The notes: generated from the letters alone by a model not told the origin. DNA of 64,000 nt from CAYQLT01 sp964418425 (GCA_964418425.1 CAYQLT010000012.1:1-64000); one strand, 5' to 3'; positions 50,334-58,935 are shown, numbered from the stretch's first letter. A program made the numbers and translations.

Positions 50334-51178
50334 AACCGGCAGGGGTGGAGGCCGCCAGCAAACCGGCAGGGGTGGAGGTCGCCAGCCCGGCGAAGCGGCT
50401 GGCCGGCTGGAGAGCGCAAAGGGCCCGGCCGGGGGCCGAGATGACCATCGTTGAGCACCTGGAGGAGTTGCGCTACCGGGTGCTCATCTGCCTTCTGGCC
50501 CTGCTGGCCGGGGGTGTGGCCGCCTGGCAGGCGGTTCCCCACGTGCTGGGGGCGCTGGCCAAGGTGGCCGGGCGGCTCATCGTCACCAGCCCGGCAGAAG
50601 CCTTCCTGGGCTACCTGAAGATCCTGCTGGTGCTGGACCTCACCCTGGCCGCACCCGTTCTGGTAGCTCAGGCGTGGTTGTATGTGGTCCCGGGGCTTTA
50701 CCCTCATGAGATCCGGCTCATCACCCGGGTCGCGCCGGCAGCCGGGCTGCTGTTTGGCGCCGGCATCGCCTTTGGGTACCTGGTGGTCTACCCGGTTGCC
50801 CTGCGCTTTCTCCTGGGGCAGGCCGGCCCGGGCGTGGTGCCGGCCCTGGCCCTGAGCAGATACCTGTCGTTTCTGGTGAGTGTGACGCTACCGTTTGGCG
50901 TGATCTTCGAGATGCCGCTGGCGAGCTATCTTCTGGCTCGGTTCGGGATGCTGACGGGCACCGCGCTGCGCAGAGGCCGCCGATGGGCCATCCTGGCGGC
51001 CTTTACGGCCGGGGCCTTGCTGACCCCCACGGTGGATGCGGTGACCCAGAGCCTGATGGCGGGTCCCATCGTACTTCTGTACGAGCTTTCCATCTACACC
51101 GCCACCTGGGCGGGCAGGCAACGGCGGCAGTGGGACGAGAGCGACAGCGGCACGTTGGAGTCTCGCAGCCATGCCTGA
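50330..51178 (+). CDS. tatC: Twin-arginine translocase subunit TatC, copy 1
   Basis: A protein of 282 residues if TTG at 50330 is used, with six helices. The TatC opening MTIVEHLEELRYRVL starts at residue 38 (ATG 50441), and the family EAFLGYLKI and P-rich VVYPVALRFLL segments follow. The 37-residue extension includes two tandem copies of a 9-residue unit (KPAGVEAAS/KPAGVEVAS) encoded by a 27-bp repeat. If ATG 50441 is the true start, the repeat is untranslated leader. It recognises the twin-arginine signal. Confidence 0.87.
   Translation: MKPAGVEAASKPAGVEVASPAKRLAGWRAQRARPGAEMTIVEHLEELRYRVLICLLALLAGGVAAWQAVPHVLGALAKVAGRLIVTSPAEAFLGYLKILLVLDLTLAAPVLVAQAWLYVVPGLYPHEIRLITRVAPAAGLLFGAGIAFGYLVVYPVALRFLLGQAGPGVVPALALSRYLSFLVSVTLPFGVIFEMPLASYLLARFGMLTGTALRRGRRWAILAAFTAGALLTPTVDAVTQSLMAGPIVLLYELSIYTATWAGRQRRQWDESDSGTLESRSHA
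50333..50386 (+). repeat. 27-bp tandem duplication at the tatC 5' end
   Basis: Two adjacent 27-bp units (50333-50359, 50360-50386) with a single base difference (GCC versus GTC at the sixth residue codon). In frame with the TTG start, they encode a 9-residue repeat. A recent slippage or duplication event is the simplest cause. Confidence 0.9.
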
Positions 51179-51956
51179 CGAGCTTTCCTCGGCTCTCGAG
51201 CAGTTGAGCCGGATCCTGGGGGAATCGGGCGCCGTGCGGCGCCTGGAGGCCTTCCGGCGGCAGCTATTGCTGGTGGCCGCCGTCTTCGTTGTGGCCTCCG
51301 GGGCAGCCTTTGTGGTGACGCCCGCGGTGTTGCAGGACATGCAGAGGGCGGAGGCCGGCCTGGGCCAGCTGGTGATGCTTTCTCCCACGGAGGGTTTCAT
51401 GGTGCGGGTGAAGCTGGCCCTGGCCATGGGCGCAGCGGTTGCCCTTCCCACCGTCATGCTCCTGTCGTGGCGCGCTGCCACCCGTCGATGGCCCCGATGG
51501 CGCCGGTGGCGTAGCTTTCTGCTCATACCCGTCTCCCTGGGGCTGTTCGCGGGCGGGGCGATGTTCGCTTATCGGGTGCTGGTTCCCCTGTCATTGCGCT
51601 TTCTGCTGGGGTTCGCCACGGGGCCTCTGGAGCCGTTCATCTCCATCAACAGCTTCGTGGGGTTCGTGGTCATGCTGGTGCTGCCGACAGGGGTCATCTT
51701 CCAGCTGCCCCTGTTCGTCTTCTTTCTGGCCCGCCTCGGAATCCTGGACTACCGTACCCTGGCCGCACGGCGCCCCTATGCGCTGGTGGGAAGCGCGGCG
51801 CTGGGCGCGGTGCTGACCCCGCCCGACGTCTTCAGCCAGATTCTGCTGGCCATACCCATGGTCTTATTGTACGAGGTGAGCATCTGGGTGGCCTGGCTGG
51901 GGGCTCGCCGGTCGAGAGTGGCCCGGTCGGAGGAACTGGCTGCCCGGGAACTCTAG
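51171..51956 (+). CDS. tatC: Twin-arginine translocase subunit TatC, copy 2
   Basis: A 261-residue TatC-like protein with six helices and the family LSPTEGFMVRVKLAL and VLVPLSLRFLLGF segments, but it lacks the N-terminal HLxELR motif (here GESGAVRRLEAFRRQL). The first gene overlaps it by 8 bases. This missing motif includes residues used for signal-peptide recognition in TatC, so it may be a helper subunit and not a full receptor. No tatB-like gene is seen. Confidence 0.82.
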   Translation: MPDELSSALEQLSRILGESGAVRRLEAFRRQLLLVAAVFVVASGAAFVVTPAVLQDMQRAEAGLGQLVMLSPTEGFMVRVKLALAMGAAVALPTVMLLSWRAATRRWPRWRRWRSFLLIPVSLGLFAGGAMFAYRVLVPLSLRFLLGFATGPLEPFISINSFVGFVVMLVLPTGVIFQLPLFVFFLARLGILDYRTLAARRPYALVGSAALGAVLTPPDVFSQILLAIPMVLLYEVSIWVAWLGARRSRVARSEELAAREL

Positions 51957-52137
51957 CCTTTCTGCTCCGCCCACCGTGAGAGCAGGGTAAACTCCCGTGC
52001 CGCAGGGGCGGTTTGGCGCGCCACCGAAGCCTGCCGGAGGGCCGGCGCGCCACCGGCTGGCTGTGGGGCGGGACGGAGCCGGGTGAAGGGCGAGATGCCC
52101 GGGCTGCGCGCCGGTACCCACGGGGGAGGGTGCTTCA
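51957..52137. other. Intergenic region before the formate-THF ligase
   Basis: 180 bp, very GC-rich, with a repeated GGCGCGCCACCG word (52014-52025 and 52048-52059) and many short self-complementary segments. I looked for a tetrahydrofolate or ZTP riboswitch and found no matching core. Probably promoter and leader. Confidence 0.5.
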
Positions 52138-53808
52138 GTGGAGCACGAGCCGCATCTTTTTCCCATCCTGGAGGTGGCCGCGCGCCTGGGGCTCGCGGCC
52201 GACGCGGTGGAGCCCTACGGGCGCTACATGGCCAAGATTTCCTTGCAGGCCGTTCGGGAGGCGGCCGGCCGCCCCAAGGGCAAGCTCATCTACACCACCG
52301 CCATGACGGCCACGGCCGCAGGCGAGGGCAAGACGACGGTCGCCATCGGTCTGACCCAGGCCCTGGGCAGGCTGGGCTTGAGGGCGGCGGTCTGCCTGCG
52401 GGAACCTTCCCTGGGGCCCACCTTCGGCGTGAAGGGCGGGGCCACCGGTGCGGGATTGGCTCAGGTGGCGCCGATGGCCGAGATCAACCTGCATTTCACC
52501 GGGGACATGCATGCTGTCACCAGCGCACACAACCTCCTGGCTGCGGCCGTGGACAACCACCTGTTCCATCGCCGGGAGCCCGCCATAGACCCCAAGCGGG
52601 TGCTGTGGCGCCGGGTGATGGACATCAACGACCGTCAGCTTCGGCGGGTCATCGTGGGGCTGGGTGGTCCGGGGGACGGCGTGGTTCGGGAGACGGGCTT
52701 CGACATCACCGCCGCGTCGGAGGTGATGGCGGTGCTCTGCCTGGCCCGAGACCTGGCCGACCTCAAGGAGCGGCTGGGTCGCCTGGTGGTGGCCCAGGGC
52801 CCCGCCCCGGCGGGAGGGGGGCGGCGCCCCTATGTCACGGCCTCCCAGATCGGCGTGGTGGGGGCGATGGCCGTCTTGCTCAGGGATGCCATGAAGCCCA
52901 ACCTGGTGCAGACCCTGGAGGGGCAGCCCGCCCTCATCCACGGCGGCCCCTTTGCCAACATCGCCCATGGTAACAACTCCATTGTGGCCACCCGAACCGC
53001 GCTGGGCCTGGCCGACTTCGTGGTGACGGAGGGCGGCTTTGCCGCCGACCTGGGTGCCGAGAAATTCTTCCACATCGTGGTGCCCCAGACGGGGCTGGTT
53101 CCCGACGTGGTGGTGCTGGTGGCCTCGGTGCGGGCGCTACATCACCACGGCGGGGCCCCCATGGATGCGCTGCATGCGCCCAACCCTGAGGCTTTGGTTC
53201 GGGGCTTTGCCAACCTTGACCGTCACATCGCCAATCTGCGCCGCTTCGGCTTTCCGGTGGTGGTGGCCCTCAACCGCTTTGCCGGGGACGACCCTCGGGA
53301 AGTGCGGACGGTGGTGGAGCACTGTCGGCAGCTCGGGGTGAGGGCGGCGGTGGCGGATGTGGTCGCGCGGGGAGGGGAGGGAGGGGTGGAACTGGCACGA
53401 GAGGTGCTCGATGCCATGGAGCGGGAGAAACCGGACTTCCGACCCCTGTACCGGTGGGAGGAACCCCTGCCGGACAAGATCCGCAGGCTGGCCGTGGAGC
53501 TTTACGGTGCCGACGGTGTGGATTACTCGCCCGAGGCCCGGGCACAGCTGGAGGAGCTGCAGGAACGGGGATTCGGAGGGCTGCCGGTCTGCGTCGCGAA
53601 GACCCAGTTTTCCCTCAGCGACAATCCCGCCCTGCGAGGGGCTCCGTCGGGCTGGCGGCTGCAGGTGCGGGAGCTGAGGCCTGCCGCGGGGGCGGGGTTT
53701 GTGGTGGTGCTGACCGGAGAGGTGATGACCATGCCCGGCCTGCCCCGGGAGCCGGCGGCGCTGCGAGTGGATCTGAGCGAGGAGGGGTTTATCACGGGGC
53801 TGTCGTAA
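52138..53808 (+). CDS. fhs: Formate-tetrahydrofolate ligase
   Basis: A 556-residue monomer of the homotetrameric enzyme that makes 10-formyl-THF from formate, THF and ATP. Landmarks: PYGRYMAKI, the P-loop TAAGEGKTTVAIGL, REPSLGPTFGVKGGA, NLHFTGDMHAVTSAHNLLAA and GGPFANIAHGNNS. It supports purine synthesis or acetogenic one-carbon flow. GTG at 52138 with GGGGGAGGG upstream. Length is the family norm. Complete, since the stop precedes the nearby N run. Confidence 0.95.
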   Translation: MEHEPHLFPILEVAARLGLAADAVEPYGRYMAKISLQAVREAAGRPKGKLIYTTAMTATAAGEGKTTVAIGLTQALGRLGLRAAVCLREPSLGPTFGVKGGATGAGLAQVAPMAEINLHFTGDMHAVTSAHNLLAAAVDNHLFHRREPAIDPKRVLWRRVMDINDRQLRRVIVGLGGPGDGVVRETGFDITAASEVMAVLCLARDLADLKERLGRLVVAQGPAPAGGGRRPYVTASQIGVVGAMAVLLRDAMKPNLVQTLEGQPALIHGGPFANIAHGNNSIVATRTALGLADFVVTEGGFAADLGAEKFFHIVVPQTGLVPDVVVLVASVRALHHHGGAPMDALHAPNPEALVRGFANLDRHIANLRRFGFPVVVALNRFAGDDPREVRTVVEHCRQLGVRAAVADVVARGGEGGVELAREVLDAMEREKPDFRPLYRWEEPLPDKIRRLAVELYGADGVDYSPEARAQLEELQERGFGGLPVCVAKTQFSLSDNPALRGAPSGWRLQVRELRPAAGAGFVVVLTGEVMTMPGLPREPAALRVDLSEEGFITGLS

Positions 53809-53828
53809 TTGCATCGGCCGTGCGGCCA

Positions 53829-53928
53829 NNNNNNNNNNNNNNNNNNNNNNNNNNNNNNNNNNNNNNNNNNNNNNNNNNNNNNNNNNNNNNNNNNNNNNNN
53901 NNNNNNNNNNNNNNNNNNNNNNNNNNNN
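53829..53928. other. Assembly gap of 100 N
   Basis: Exactly 100 N between the fhs and ndk genes. The flanks share only TGCGGCCA (8 bases), unlike the other two gaps, so missing sequence is possible here. Confidence 0.97.
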
Positions 53929-53972
53929 TGCGGCCAAGCGGATGACCGCCGGGAAGGAGCTCTGGCAAGACC

Positions 53973-54401
53973 GTGGCGTGGGAGAGGACCTTCGTGATCA
54001 TCAAGCCCGAGGCCGTGGAGCGGGGGCTGGTGGGCGAGATTCTGGCCCGCTTTGAGCGCAAGGGGCTCAAGATCACCCGCCTGAAAGACGGGCGCATCGA
54101 CCGGGACGTGGCCCGGCGCCATTACGCCCATCATGAGGATAAGCCCTTTTTTGAGGGCCTGCTGGACGCGATCACGGCGGGGCCCGTGGTTTTTGCGGTT
54201 ATCGAGGGCCCCTCGGCGGTGGCCCACGTGCGTAACCTGGTGGGAGCCACGGACCCCGTGCAGGCCACGCCCGGGAGCATTCGGGGCGACTACGCCCGGG
54301 AGCTTCCCTACAACATGGTGCACGCCTCCGACAGCGTGCAGACCGCCGAGGAGGAGATACGGCGCTTCTTCGGACCGCAGCCGGAGTCGTCCCGGCCCTG
54401 A
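53973..54401 (+). CDS. ndk: Nucleoside diphosphate kinase
   Basis: A 142-residue NDK that equilibrates NDPs and NTPs. ERTFVIIKPEAVERGLVGEI at the N terminus, and the catalytic His in NMVHASDSVQTAEEEI, are canonical, with Arg/Thr contacts in VGATDPVQATPGSIRGDYA. GTG at 53973; GGAAGGAG is 13 bases upstream. The gene begins 44 bases after the gap. Confidence 0.94.
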   Translation: MAWERTFVIIKPEAVERGLVGEILARFERKGLKITRLKDGRIDRDVARRHYAHHEDKPFFEGLLDAITAGPVVFAVIEGPSAVAHVRNLVGATDPVQATPGSIRGDYARELPYNMVHASDSVQTAEEEIRRFFGPQPESSRP

Positions 54402-54750
54402 CCTGCCAGACCGGCACGGCATTGGCCGCCACGCCTTCGGTAAGGTTTCCCCGGGCCGCACGAGCCCGTGGGGCCGTTGGAGCGGGTGGGAAGAGGGGGC
54501 GGCCCGGCTCCGGCGTCGGCGCCGGACGGGCCGCACCGGCACCGGACGTCCGTGTCGGGTGCCGGGGGTAAAGGTGCCCGCGCCGGGGGGCTTCCATACG
54601 GCGTGCCTGCAGCCGAAGGCCTGCAGGGCGTGCCCCGCGGGAGGCTTCCATCCGGTCGGGCGTTTGATATACTTACGGTCGTGGTTTCGCTCGGAACGGG
54701 CTTCCAGGCCCGTCGCTGCAGCACCGGTGAGCATTTCAAGGGAGGCCAGC
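54402..54750. other. Intergenic region with short repeats before the spermidine genes
   Basis: A 349-bp non-coding stretch. Words GGCTTCCAT (54588-54596 and 54643-54651) and GCCTGCAG (54605-54612, 54619-54626) each occur twice, the latter flanked by GCGTGCC copies. Some of this can be drawn as hairpins. Its end holds the promoter below. Confidence 0.5.
54646..54673 (+). promoter_or_regulatory. Probable promoter of the spermidine operon
   Basis: TATACT (54668-54673) 16 bases after TTCCAT (54646-54651). The -10 is good, the -35 poor. It lies about 80 bases before pdaD and is the only AT-rich spot in the region. Confidence 0.5.
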
Positions 54751-55209
54751 ATGCTGCCCATCGCGACCAAGTACACCCTGGTGGCCGGCGCGGCCGAGGG
54801 GCCTACCGCCCTCAACGCATTTGACAACGCGCTCTTGGCGGCCGGGATCGGCAACCTCAACCTGGTTCGGGTCTCGAGCATCGTCCCGCCCGGGGCCCGC
54901 AGGGCCGAGTACCTGGATGTGCCGCCCGGAGCCCTGGTTCCCACGGCATACGGCAGCACGGTCAGCTCGACCCCGGGCGAGGTGATTGCGGCGGCCGTGG
55001 CCGTGGGGCTGGGGGAAAGCGGGCTGGGCGTGATCATGGAGTTCGCGGGGCGCTGCTCGCGTGAAGAGGCAGAGTCCGAGGTGCGGCGCATGGTCGAGCA
55101 GGCGCTTCGCGGCCGAGGTCTGCAGGTGCAGGAGCTGCACCTGCGGGCGGTGGAACACCGCGTGGAACAAACAGGATGCGTGGTGGCGGCGGTCGCCCTG
55201 TGGGGCTGA
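54751..55209 (+). CDS. pdaD: Pyruvoyl-dependent arginine decarboxylase
   Basis: A 152-residue PvlArgDC proenzyme. It self-cleaves at VRVSSIVPPGA (between Ser42 and Ser43), and the new N-terminal Ser becomes the pyruvoyl cofactor. LPIATKYTLVAGAAEGPTALNAFD (shown here for its first 10 and last 8 residues), VPTAYGSTVSSTPGEVIAAA and VIMEFAGRCSREEAE are typical. Makes agmatine and CO2 from arginine. ATG has GGGAGG five bases upstream. First gene of pdaD-speE-speB. Confidence 0.93.
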   Translation: MLPIATKYTLVAGAAEGPTALNAFDNALLAAGIGNLNLVRVSSIVPPGARRAEYLDVPPGALVPTAYGSTVSSTPGEVIAAAVAVGLGESGLGVIMEFAGRCSREEAESEVRRMVEQALRGRGLQVQELHLRAVEHRVEQTGCVVAAVALWG

Positions 55210-55311
55210 ACCGGAGGCCTGCCGCAAGCGGGCGTGCGCGCCGCATAAGCCGGGCCATAGCATGCGTCCCATAAGCCGGGCCGCACCATGTAAGGAGGAC
55301 CAACCCCACTG

Positions 55312-56211
55312 ATGGAACTGTGGTTCACGGAGCGCCAGACGCCGTCGGTGGCGTTCAGCTGCCGGGTCGTGCGAACCCTGGATGTGCGCCGGACGGTGTA
55401 CCAGGACCTGGCCGTTTTGGAGACGGAGCCATTCGGGCGCATGCTGGTTTTGGACGGCGCCATCCAGCTGACCCTGGCGGATGAGTTCATCTATCACGAG
55501 ATGCTGGCTCACGTGCCCCTGTTTGCCCACGGGCGCGCCCGGCGCGTGCTGGTGGTCGGCGGCGGGGATGGGGGCACCGTCCGGGAGGTGCTGCGCCACC
55601 CCGAGGTTGAGGAAGTGGTGCTCGCGGAGATCGACCCGGAGGTGGTGGAGGCGTGCCGGCGACACTTCCCGGAGCTGGCCTCATCCATCGATGACCCGCG
55701 CGTGCGACTCTGCCTGGGAGACGGGATCGCCCATGTGGCGGAGCATCCGGGCGAGTACGACGTGATCCTGGTGGACTCGACCGATCCCGTCGGGCCGGCC
55801 GTCGGGCTGTTTTCGGAGAGCTTCTATGCGGGCTGCCGCCGGGCGCTTCGGCCGGGGGGGCTCATGGCGGCTCAGACCGAGTCTCCCGTCTTTCACGCAG
55901 ACCTCATCGCCCGGGCGTTCAGCCGGATGCGTGCGGTCTTCCCGGTGACCCGGCTCTACCTGGCCCCCGTGCCCACTTACCCCGGCGGGTTGTGGAGCTT
56001 CACCATCGGCTCCACCGGCCCCGACCCCGCCGATCCGTGGGGGGGCCAGGAACCTCGCGGCCGCGAGGATGAAGGGGCTGCCGGCCCCAGGGAAGCTTTT
56101 CTGGCGACGCGTTACTACACGCCCGAAGTGCACCGGGCGGCCTTCGCGTTGCCGGCGTTCGTCCAGCAGATCCTGAGCGCGGCTCCCCAGCCCGAGGCGG
56201 TTGCCACGTGA
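55312..56211 (+). CDS. speE: Polyamine aminopropyltransferase
   Basis: A 299-residue spermidine synthase-family enzyme. YQDLAVLETEPFGRMLVLDG and the SAM-binding VLVVGGGDGGTVREVL, then DSTDPVGPAVGLF, QTESPVFH and LAPVPTYPGGLWSF (polyamine pocket), are canonical. It transfers aminopropyl from decarboxylated SAM; placed between pdaD and speB it probably uses agmatine. A linker-rich stretch (about 230-255) precedes the C-terminal helix. GGAGG is 13 bases upstream, a long spacing. Stop overlaps speB. Confidence 0.92.
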   Translation: MELWFTERQTPSVAFSCRVVRTLDVRRTVYQDLAVLETEPFGRMLVLDGAIQLTLADEFIYHEMLAHVPLFAHGRARRVLVVGGGDGGTVREVLRHPEVEEVVLAEIDPEVVEACRRHFPELASSIDDPRVRLCLGDGIAHVAEHPGEYDVILVDSTDPVGPAVGLFSESFYAGCRRALRPGGLMAAQTESPVFHADLIARAFSRMRAVFPVTRLYLAPVPTYPGGLWSFTIGSTGPDPADPWGGQEPRGREDEGAAGPREAFLATRYYTPEVHRAAFALPAFVQQILSAAPQPEAVAT

Positions 56212-57161
56212 GCGTCCCTGCGGCGCTGGCGGAACTGGGGTTGCCCAGGCCGGGTGGCTTTCTGGGGGCTACGACCCCGTACCGGCTGGCGCGCCGGGTC
56301 ATGCTGGGCATTCCCATGGACCACACCACCAGCTTCCGGCCGGGAACCCGGGAGGGGCCGCGGCGGATCCGAGAGGTCTCGGAGGTTTTGGAGTCTTACA
56401 GCCCCCGCTGGGGTGTGGACCTGGAGGCGTGCGGGCTGGCCGACCTGGGCGACCTGCCCCTGCCGTGGGGGGATGCCGGACGCTGCCTGGAGATGGCCGA
56501 GGCGGCGGTGTCGGCGGTGCTGGAGGATGGGCGCTGCCCCGTGGTTCTCGGGGGGGAGCACCTGCTCACCCTGGCCGCGGTGCGAGCTGCCGCTCGCCGG
56601 TTCCCATCATTATGCGTGGTTCAGCTGGATGCCCACCTGGACCTGCGGGACACCTACCTGGGATTGCGCCTCTCCCATGCGACGGTGATGCGGCGGGTCA
56701 GCGAGATCGTGGGGATCGAGCGGGTCGTTGCCCTGGGGGTGCGCTCCGGAACCCGAGAGGAATGGGAGCTTTTCGCGCGCACCCTCTGGCCGCAAGGGGG
56801 AGACCTCCTGGCGGGGGTGGAGGCCGTCGGGCGCCTGTTGGGGGGCCGACCCTTTTACCTGACGGTGGACATCGACGTGGCGGATCCGGCGTCTGCCCCG
56901 GGTACGGGAACTCCCGAACCCGGGGGGCCGAGCGCCTCGGAAGTTCTGGAGGCGGTGGGCCGGCTGGCAAGCCTGAGCCCGGTGGCTGTGGATCTGGTGG
57001 AGGTGTGTCCGGCCCGGGATGTCGCCGACCTGTCCTCCATACTGGGGGCCAAACTGGTGCGGGAGGCGGTGGCGGCGCTGGAGGCGTGTGCCAGAGGTGA
57101 GCGTGCAGCCGACTCCCGGGGGTCGTTCGGGCGGTGGGGTGACGCACCCGGGGAGCGGTGA
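56208..57161 (+). CDS. speB: Agmatinase-family ureohydrolase (aminopropylagmatinase)
   Basis: A 317-residue arginase-fold enzyme. Dimanganese ligands lie in LGGEHLLT, DAHLDLRDTYLG (DAHxDxxD), and VDIDVADPASAPGTGTPEPGG. The RLSHATVMRR segment replaces the usual HGT. It should remove urea from N1-aminopropylagmatine (Thermus-style) or agmatine. GTG overlaps the speE stop. Completes the arginine to spermidine route. Confidence 0.9.
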   Translation: MSVPAALAELGLPRPGGFLGATTPYRLARRVMLGIPMDHTTSFRPGTREGPRRIREVSEVLESYSPRWGVDLEACGLADLGDLPLPWGDAGRCLEMAEAAVSAVLEDGRCPVVLGGEHLLTLAAVRAAARRFPSLCVVQLDAHLDLRDTYLGLRLSHATVMRRVSEIVGIERVVALGVRSGTREEWELFARTLWPQGGDLLAGVEAVGRLLGGRPFYLTVDIDVADPASAPGTGTPEPGGPSASEVLEAVGRLASLSPVAVDLVEVCPARDVADLSSILGAKLVREAVAALEACARGERAADSRGSFGRWGDAPGER

Positions 57162-57162
57162 G

Positions 57163-58893
57163 ATGGTGAGTACGCAAAAGGGATCCCATCCCCCGGTCAC
57201 CAGCGTCTTGGATGTCAAGCGGCGGCTGGGTGAGTGCATCCGGGGTTTCCTGGTGCAGGTGTCCCAACACGCCGGTCAGGGGCCCTTGCCGGACGAGGTG
57301 CTGGAGCGGGCCGGTCAGTTCGATGTGCCGCCCGACCCGGCCCTGGGGGATCTGGCCACCAGCGTGGCGATGGCGCTGGCCCGGCCGTGGCGGCGTGCGC
57401 CTGCGGCCATCGCCCGTGACATCGCCGACCACCTGCGCCACCACTCGCCGGTCCCACTGATAGACGTCGCGGTGGCGGGCTCGGGTTTCGTCAACGTGCG
57501 GCTGGATCCGGGCTGGCTGTACGATGTGGCGGCCGGGCTTGCCAGCAGGGGTCCCCAGGCGGCGCTGCCGGACGTGGGCGGAGGCCGGCGGGTGCAGGTG
57601 GAGTTCGTCAGTGCCAACCCCACAGGGCCGATGAACGTGGTCAACGCCCGGGCCGCGGCGGTGGGAGATGCCCTGGCCAGGTTGCTCGGGGCGGTGGGGT
57701 ACCGGGTTACCCGGGAGTATTACGTCAACGACGCGGGACGGCAGGCTCGCCTCTTCGCGCTCAGCGTGGGGGCCCGCCTGGCCGAGATGCTTGGGGAGCC
57801 TGCCGAGCTCCCGCCGGACGCCTACCAGGGGGAGTACGTGAAAGAGCTGGCCGAGGAGCTTCTGGCCCGCCACCCCGAGCTGTCCCGTATGGCCCCCGAA
57901 GAGCGGGCAGCCTTCCTGGAGTCCGAGGCGGTCGAGGGGATGGTTCAGCGCCAGCGCGAAGACCTGGAGGCCTTCGGGGTGCGGTTCGACGTCTGGTTTC
58001 GGGAGCGCAGCCTCTACGAATCGGGAGCGGTGCATCGCACCCTGGAAGAGCTTGCGCGCCGGGGCTTCCTCTACGAGGCCGAAGGGGCCCGATGGGTGCG
58101 CACCACGGCGTTCGGGGACGACAAGGACCGGGTCGTGGTCAAAAGCGACGGCGAGCTGACCTACGTGGCCAGCGATGTGGCGTACCACGTGGACAAGTTC
58201 CAGAGGGGCTTCGACCACGTCATCGACATCTGGGGGCCGGACCATCACGGGTACGTGGCTCGCATCAAAGCGTCGCTCGCGGCACTGGGGCTGGACCCCG
58301 GTCGCCTGGAGGTCATCATCCTCCAGCTGGTCACGCTGACGCGCTCGGGCCAAGCCGTGCGCATGTCCAAGCGTGCCGGGGAGTTTGTGACCATGCGGGC
58401 GCTTCTGGAAGAGGTGGGGCCGGACGCAGCCCGGTATTTCTTTCTATCGCGCAGTCCCACGAGCCCCTTGGAGTTCGACCTGGATCTGGCCCGCCTCAAG
58501 ACCATGGAAAACCCCGTCTATTACGTGCAGTACGCGCACGCGCGCATCTGCAGCGTTTTCCGCCAGGCGGGGAACCAAGAGGTGGAGGCGGCCGGCACGG
58601 CCACCCCGCGACAACTGGCCGTGCTCACCGAACCTTTGGAACTCTCTCTGCTACGGGCGCTGGCCGACTATGCGGAGGCGGTGGTAGAGGCCGCCGGGCG
58701 CAGGGAGCCGCATCGGGTGGTGGAGTACCTGTTTCGCCTTGCCTCGGCGTTTCACGGGTTTTACAACCAGCACCGGCTGCTGGACCCGGATCCCGGGTTG
58801 CGCCGGGCAAGGCTCGGCCTGGCGCTGGCGTGCCGCAACGTCCTGGCCCATGGCCTGGGGCTTTTGGGCATCACGGCGCCGGAGAGGATGTAG
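57163..58893 (+). CDS. argS: Arginyl-tRNA synthetase with degenerate HIGH motif
   Basis: A 576-residue class I synthetase that charges tRNA-Arg. The N-terminal ADD1-like domain (residues 1-115) precedes the Rossmann core. The HIGH motif, HVGH in most relatives, reads NPTGPMNVVNARAAAVGD (Asn158-Val-Val-Asn161). The KMSKS loop is VRMSKRAGEF, and DHHGYVARIKASL and the C-terminal anticodon domain are normal. ATG follows GGGAGCGGTG, 1 base after the speB stop. No second argS was seen in the window. Confidence 0.9.
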   Translation: MVSTQKGSHPPVTSVLDVKRRLGECIRGFLVQVSQHAGQGPLPDEVLERAGQFDVPPDPALGDLATSVAMALARPWRRAPAAIARDIADHLRHHSPVPLIDVAVAGSGFVNVRLDPGWLYDVAAGLASRGPQAALPDVGGGRRVQVEFVSANPTGPMNVVNARAAAVGDALARLLGAVGYRVTREYYVNDAGRQARLFALSVGARLAEMLGEPAELPPDAYQGEYVKELAEELLARHPELSRMAPEERAAFLESEAVEGMVQRQREDLEAFGVRFDVWFRERSLYESGAVHRTLEELARRGFLYEAEGARWVRTTAFGDDKDRVVVKSDGELTYVASDVAYHVDKFQRGFDHVIDIWGPDHHGYVARIKASLAALGLDPGRLEVIILQLVTLTRSGQAVRMSKRAGEFVTMRALLEEVGPDAARYFFLSRSPTSPLEFDLDLARLKTMENPVYYVQYAHARICSVFRQAGNQEVEAAGTATPRQLAVLTEPLELSLLRALADYAEAVVEAAGRREPHRVVEYLFRLASAFHGFYNQHRLLDPDPGLRRARLGLALACRNVLAHGLGLLGITAPERM

Positions 58894-58935
58894 CAGGACG
58901 GTTGGGGGGCGGCTACGAGAACGCCGGGAGAGTCC

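Noticed and set aside
51957..52137. A tetrahydrofolate or ZTP riboswitch before the formate-THF ligase
   Set aside because: Neither the THF core nor the GCCTGGGC end of the ZTP element is present.
44434..54545. An 18-bp repeat, GGGCCGCACCGGCACCGG, at 44434-44451 and 54528-54545
   Set aside because: One chance match of this length is expected in a 64-kb window at this base composition, and the flanks differ.
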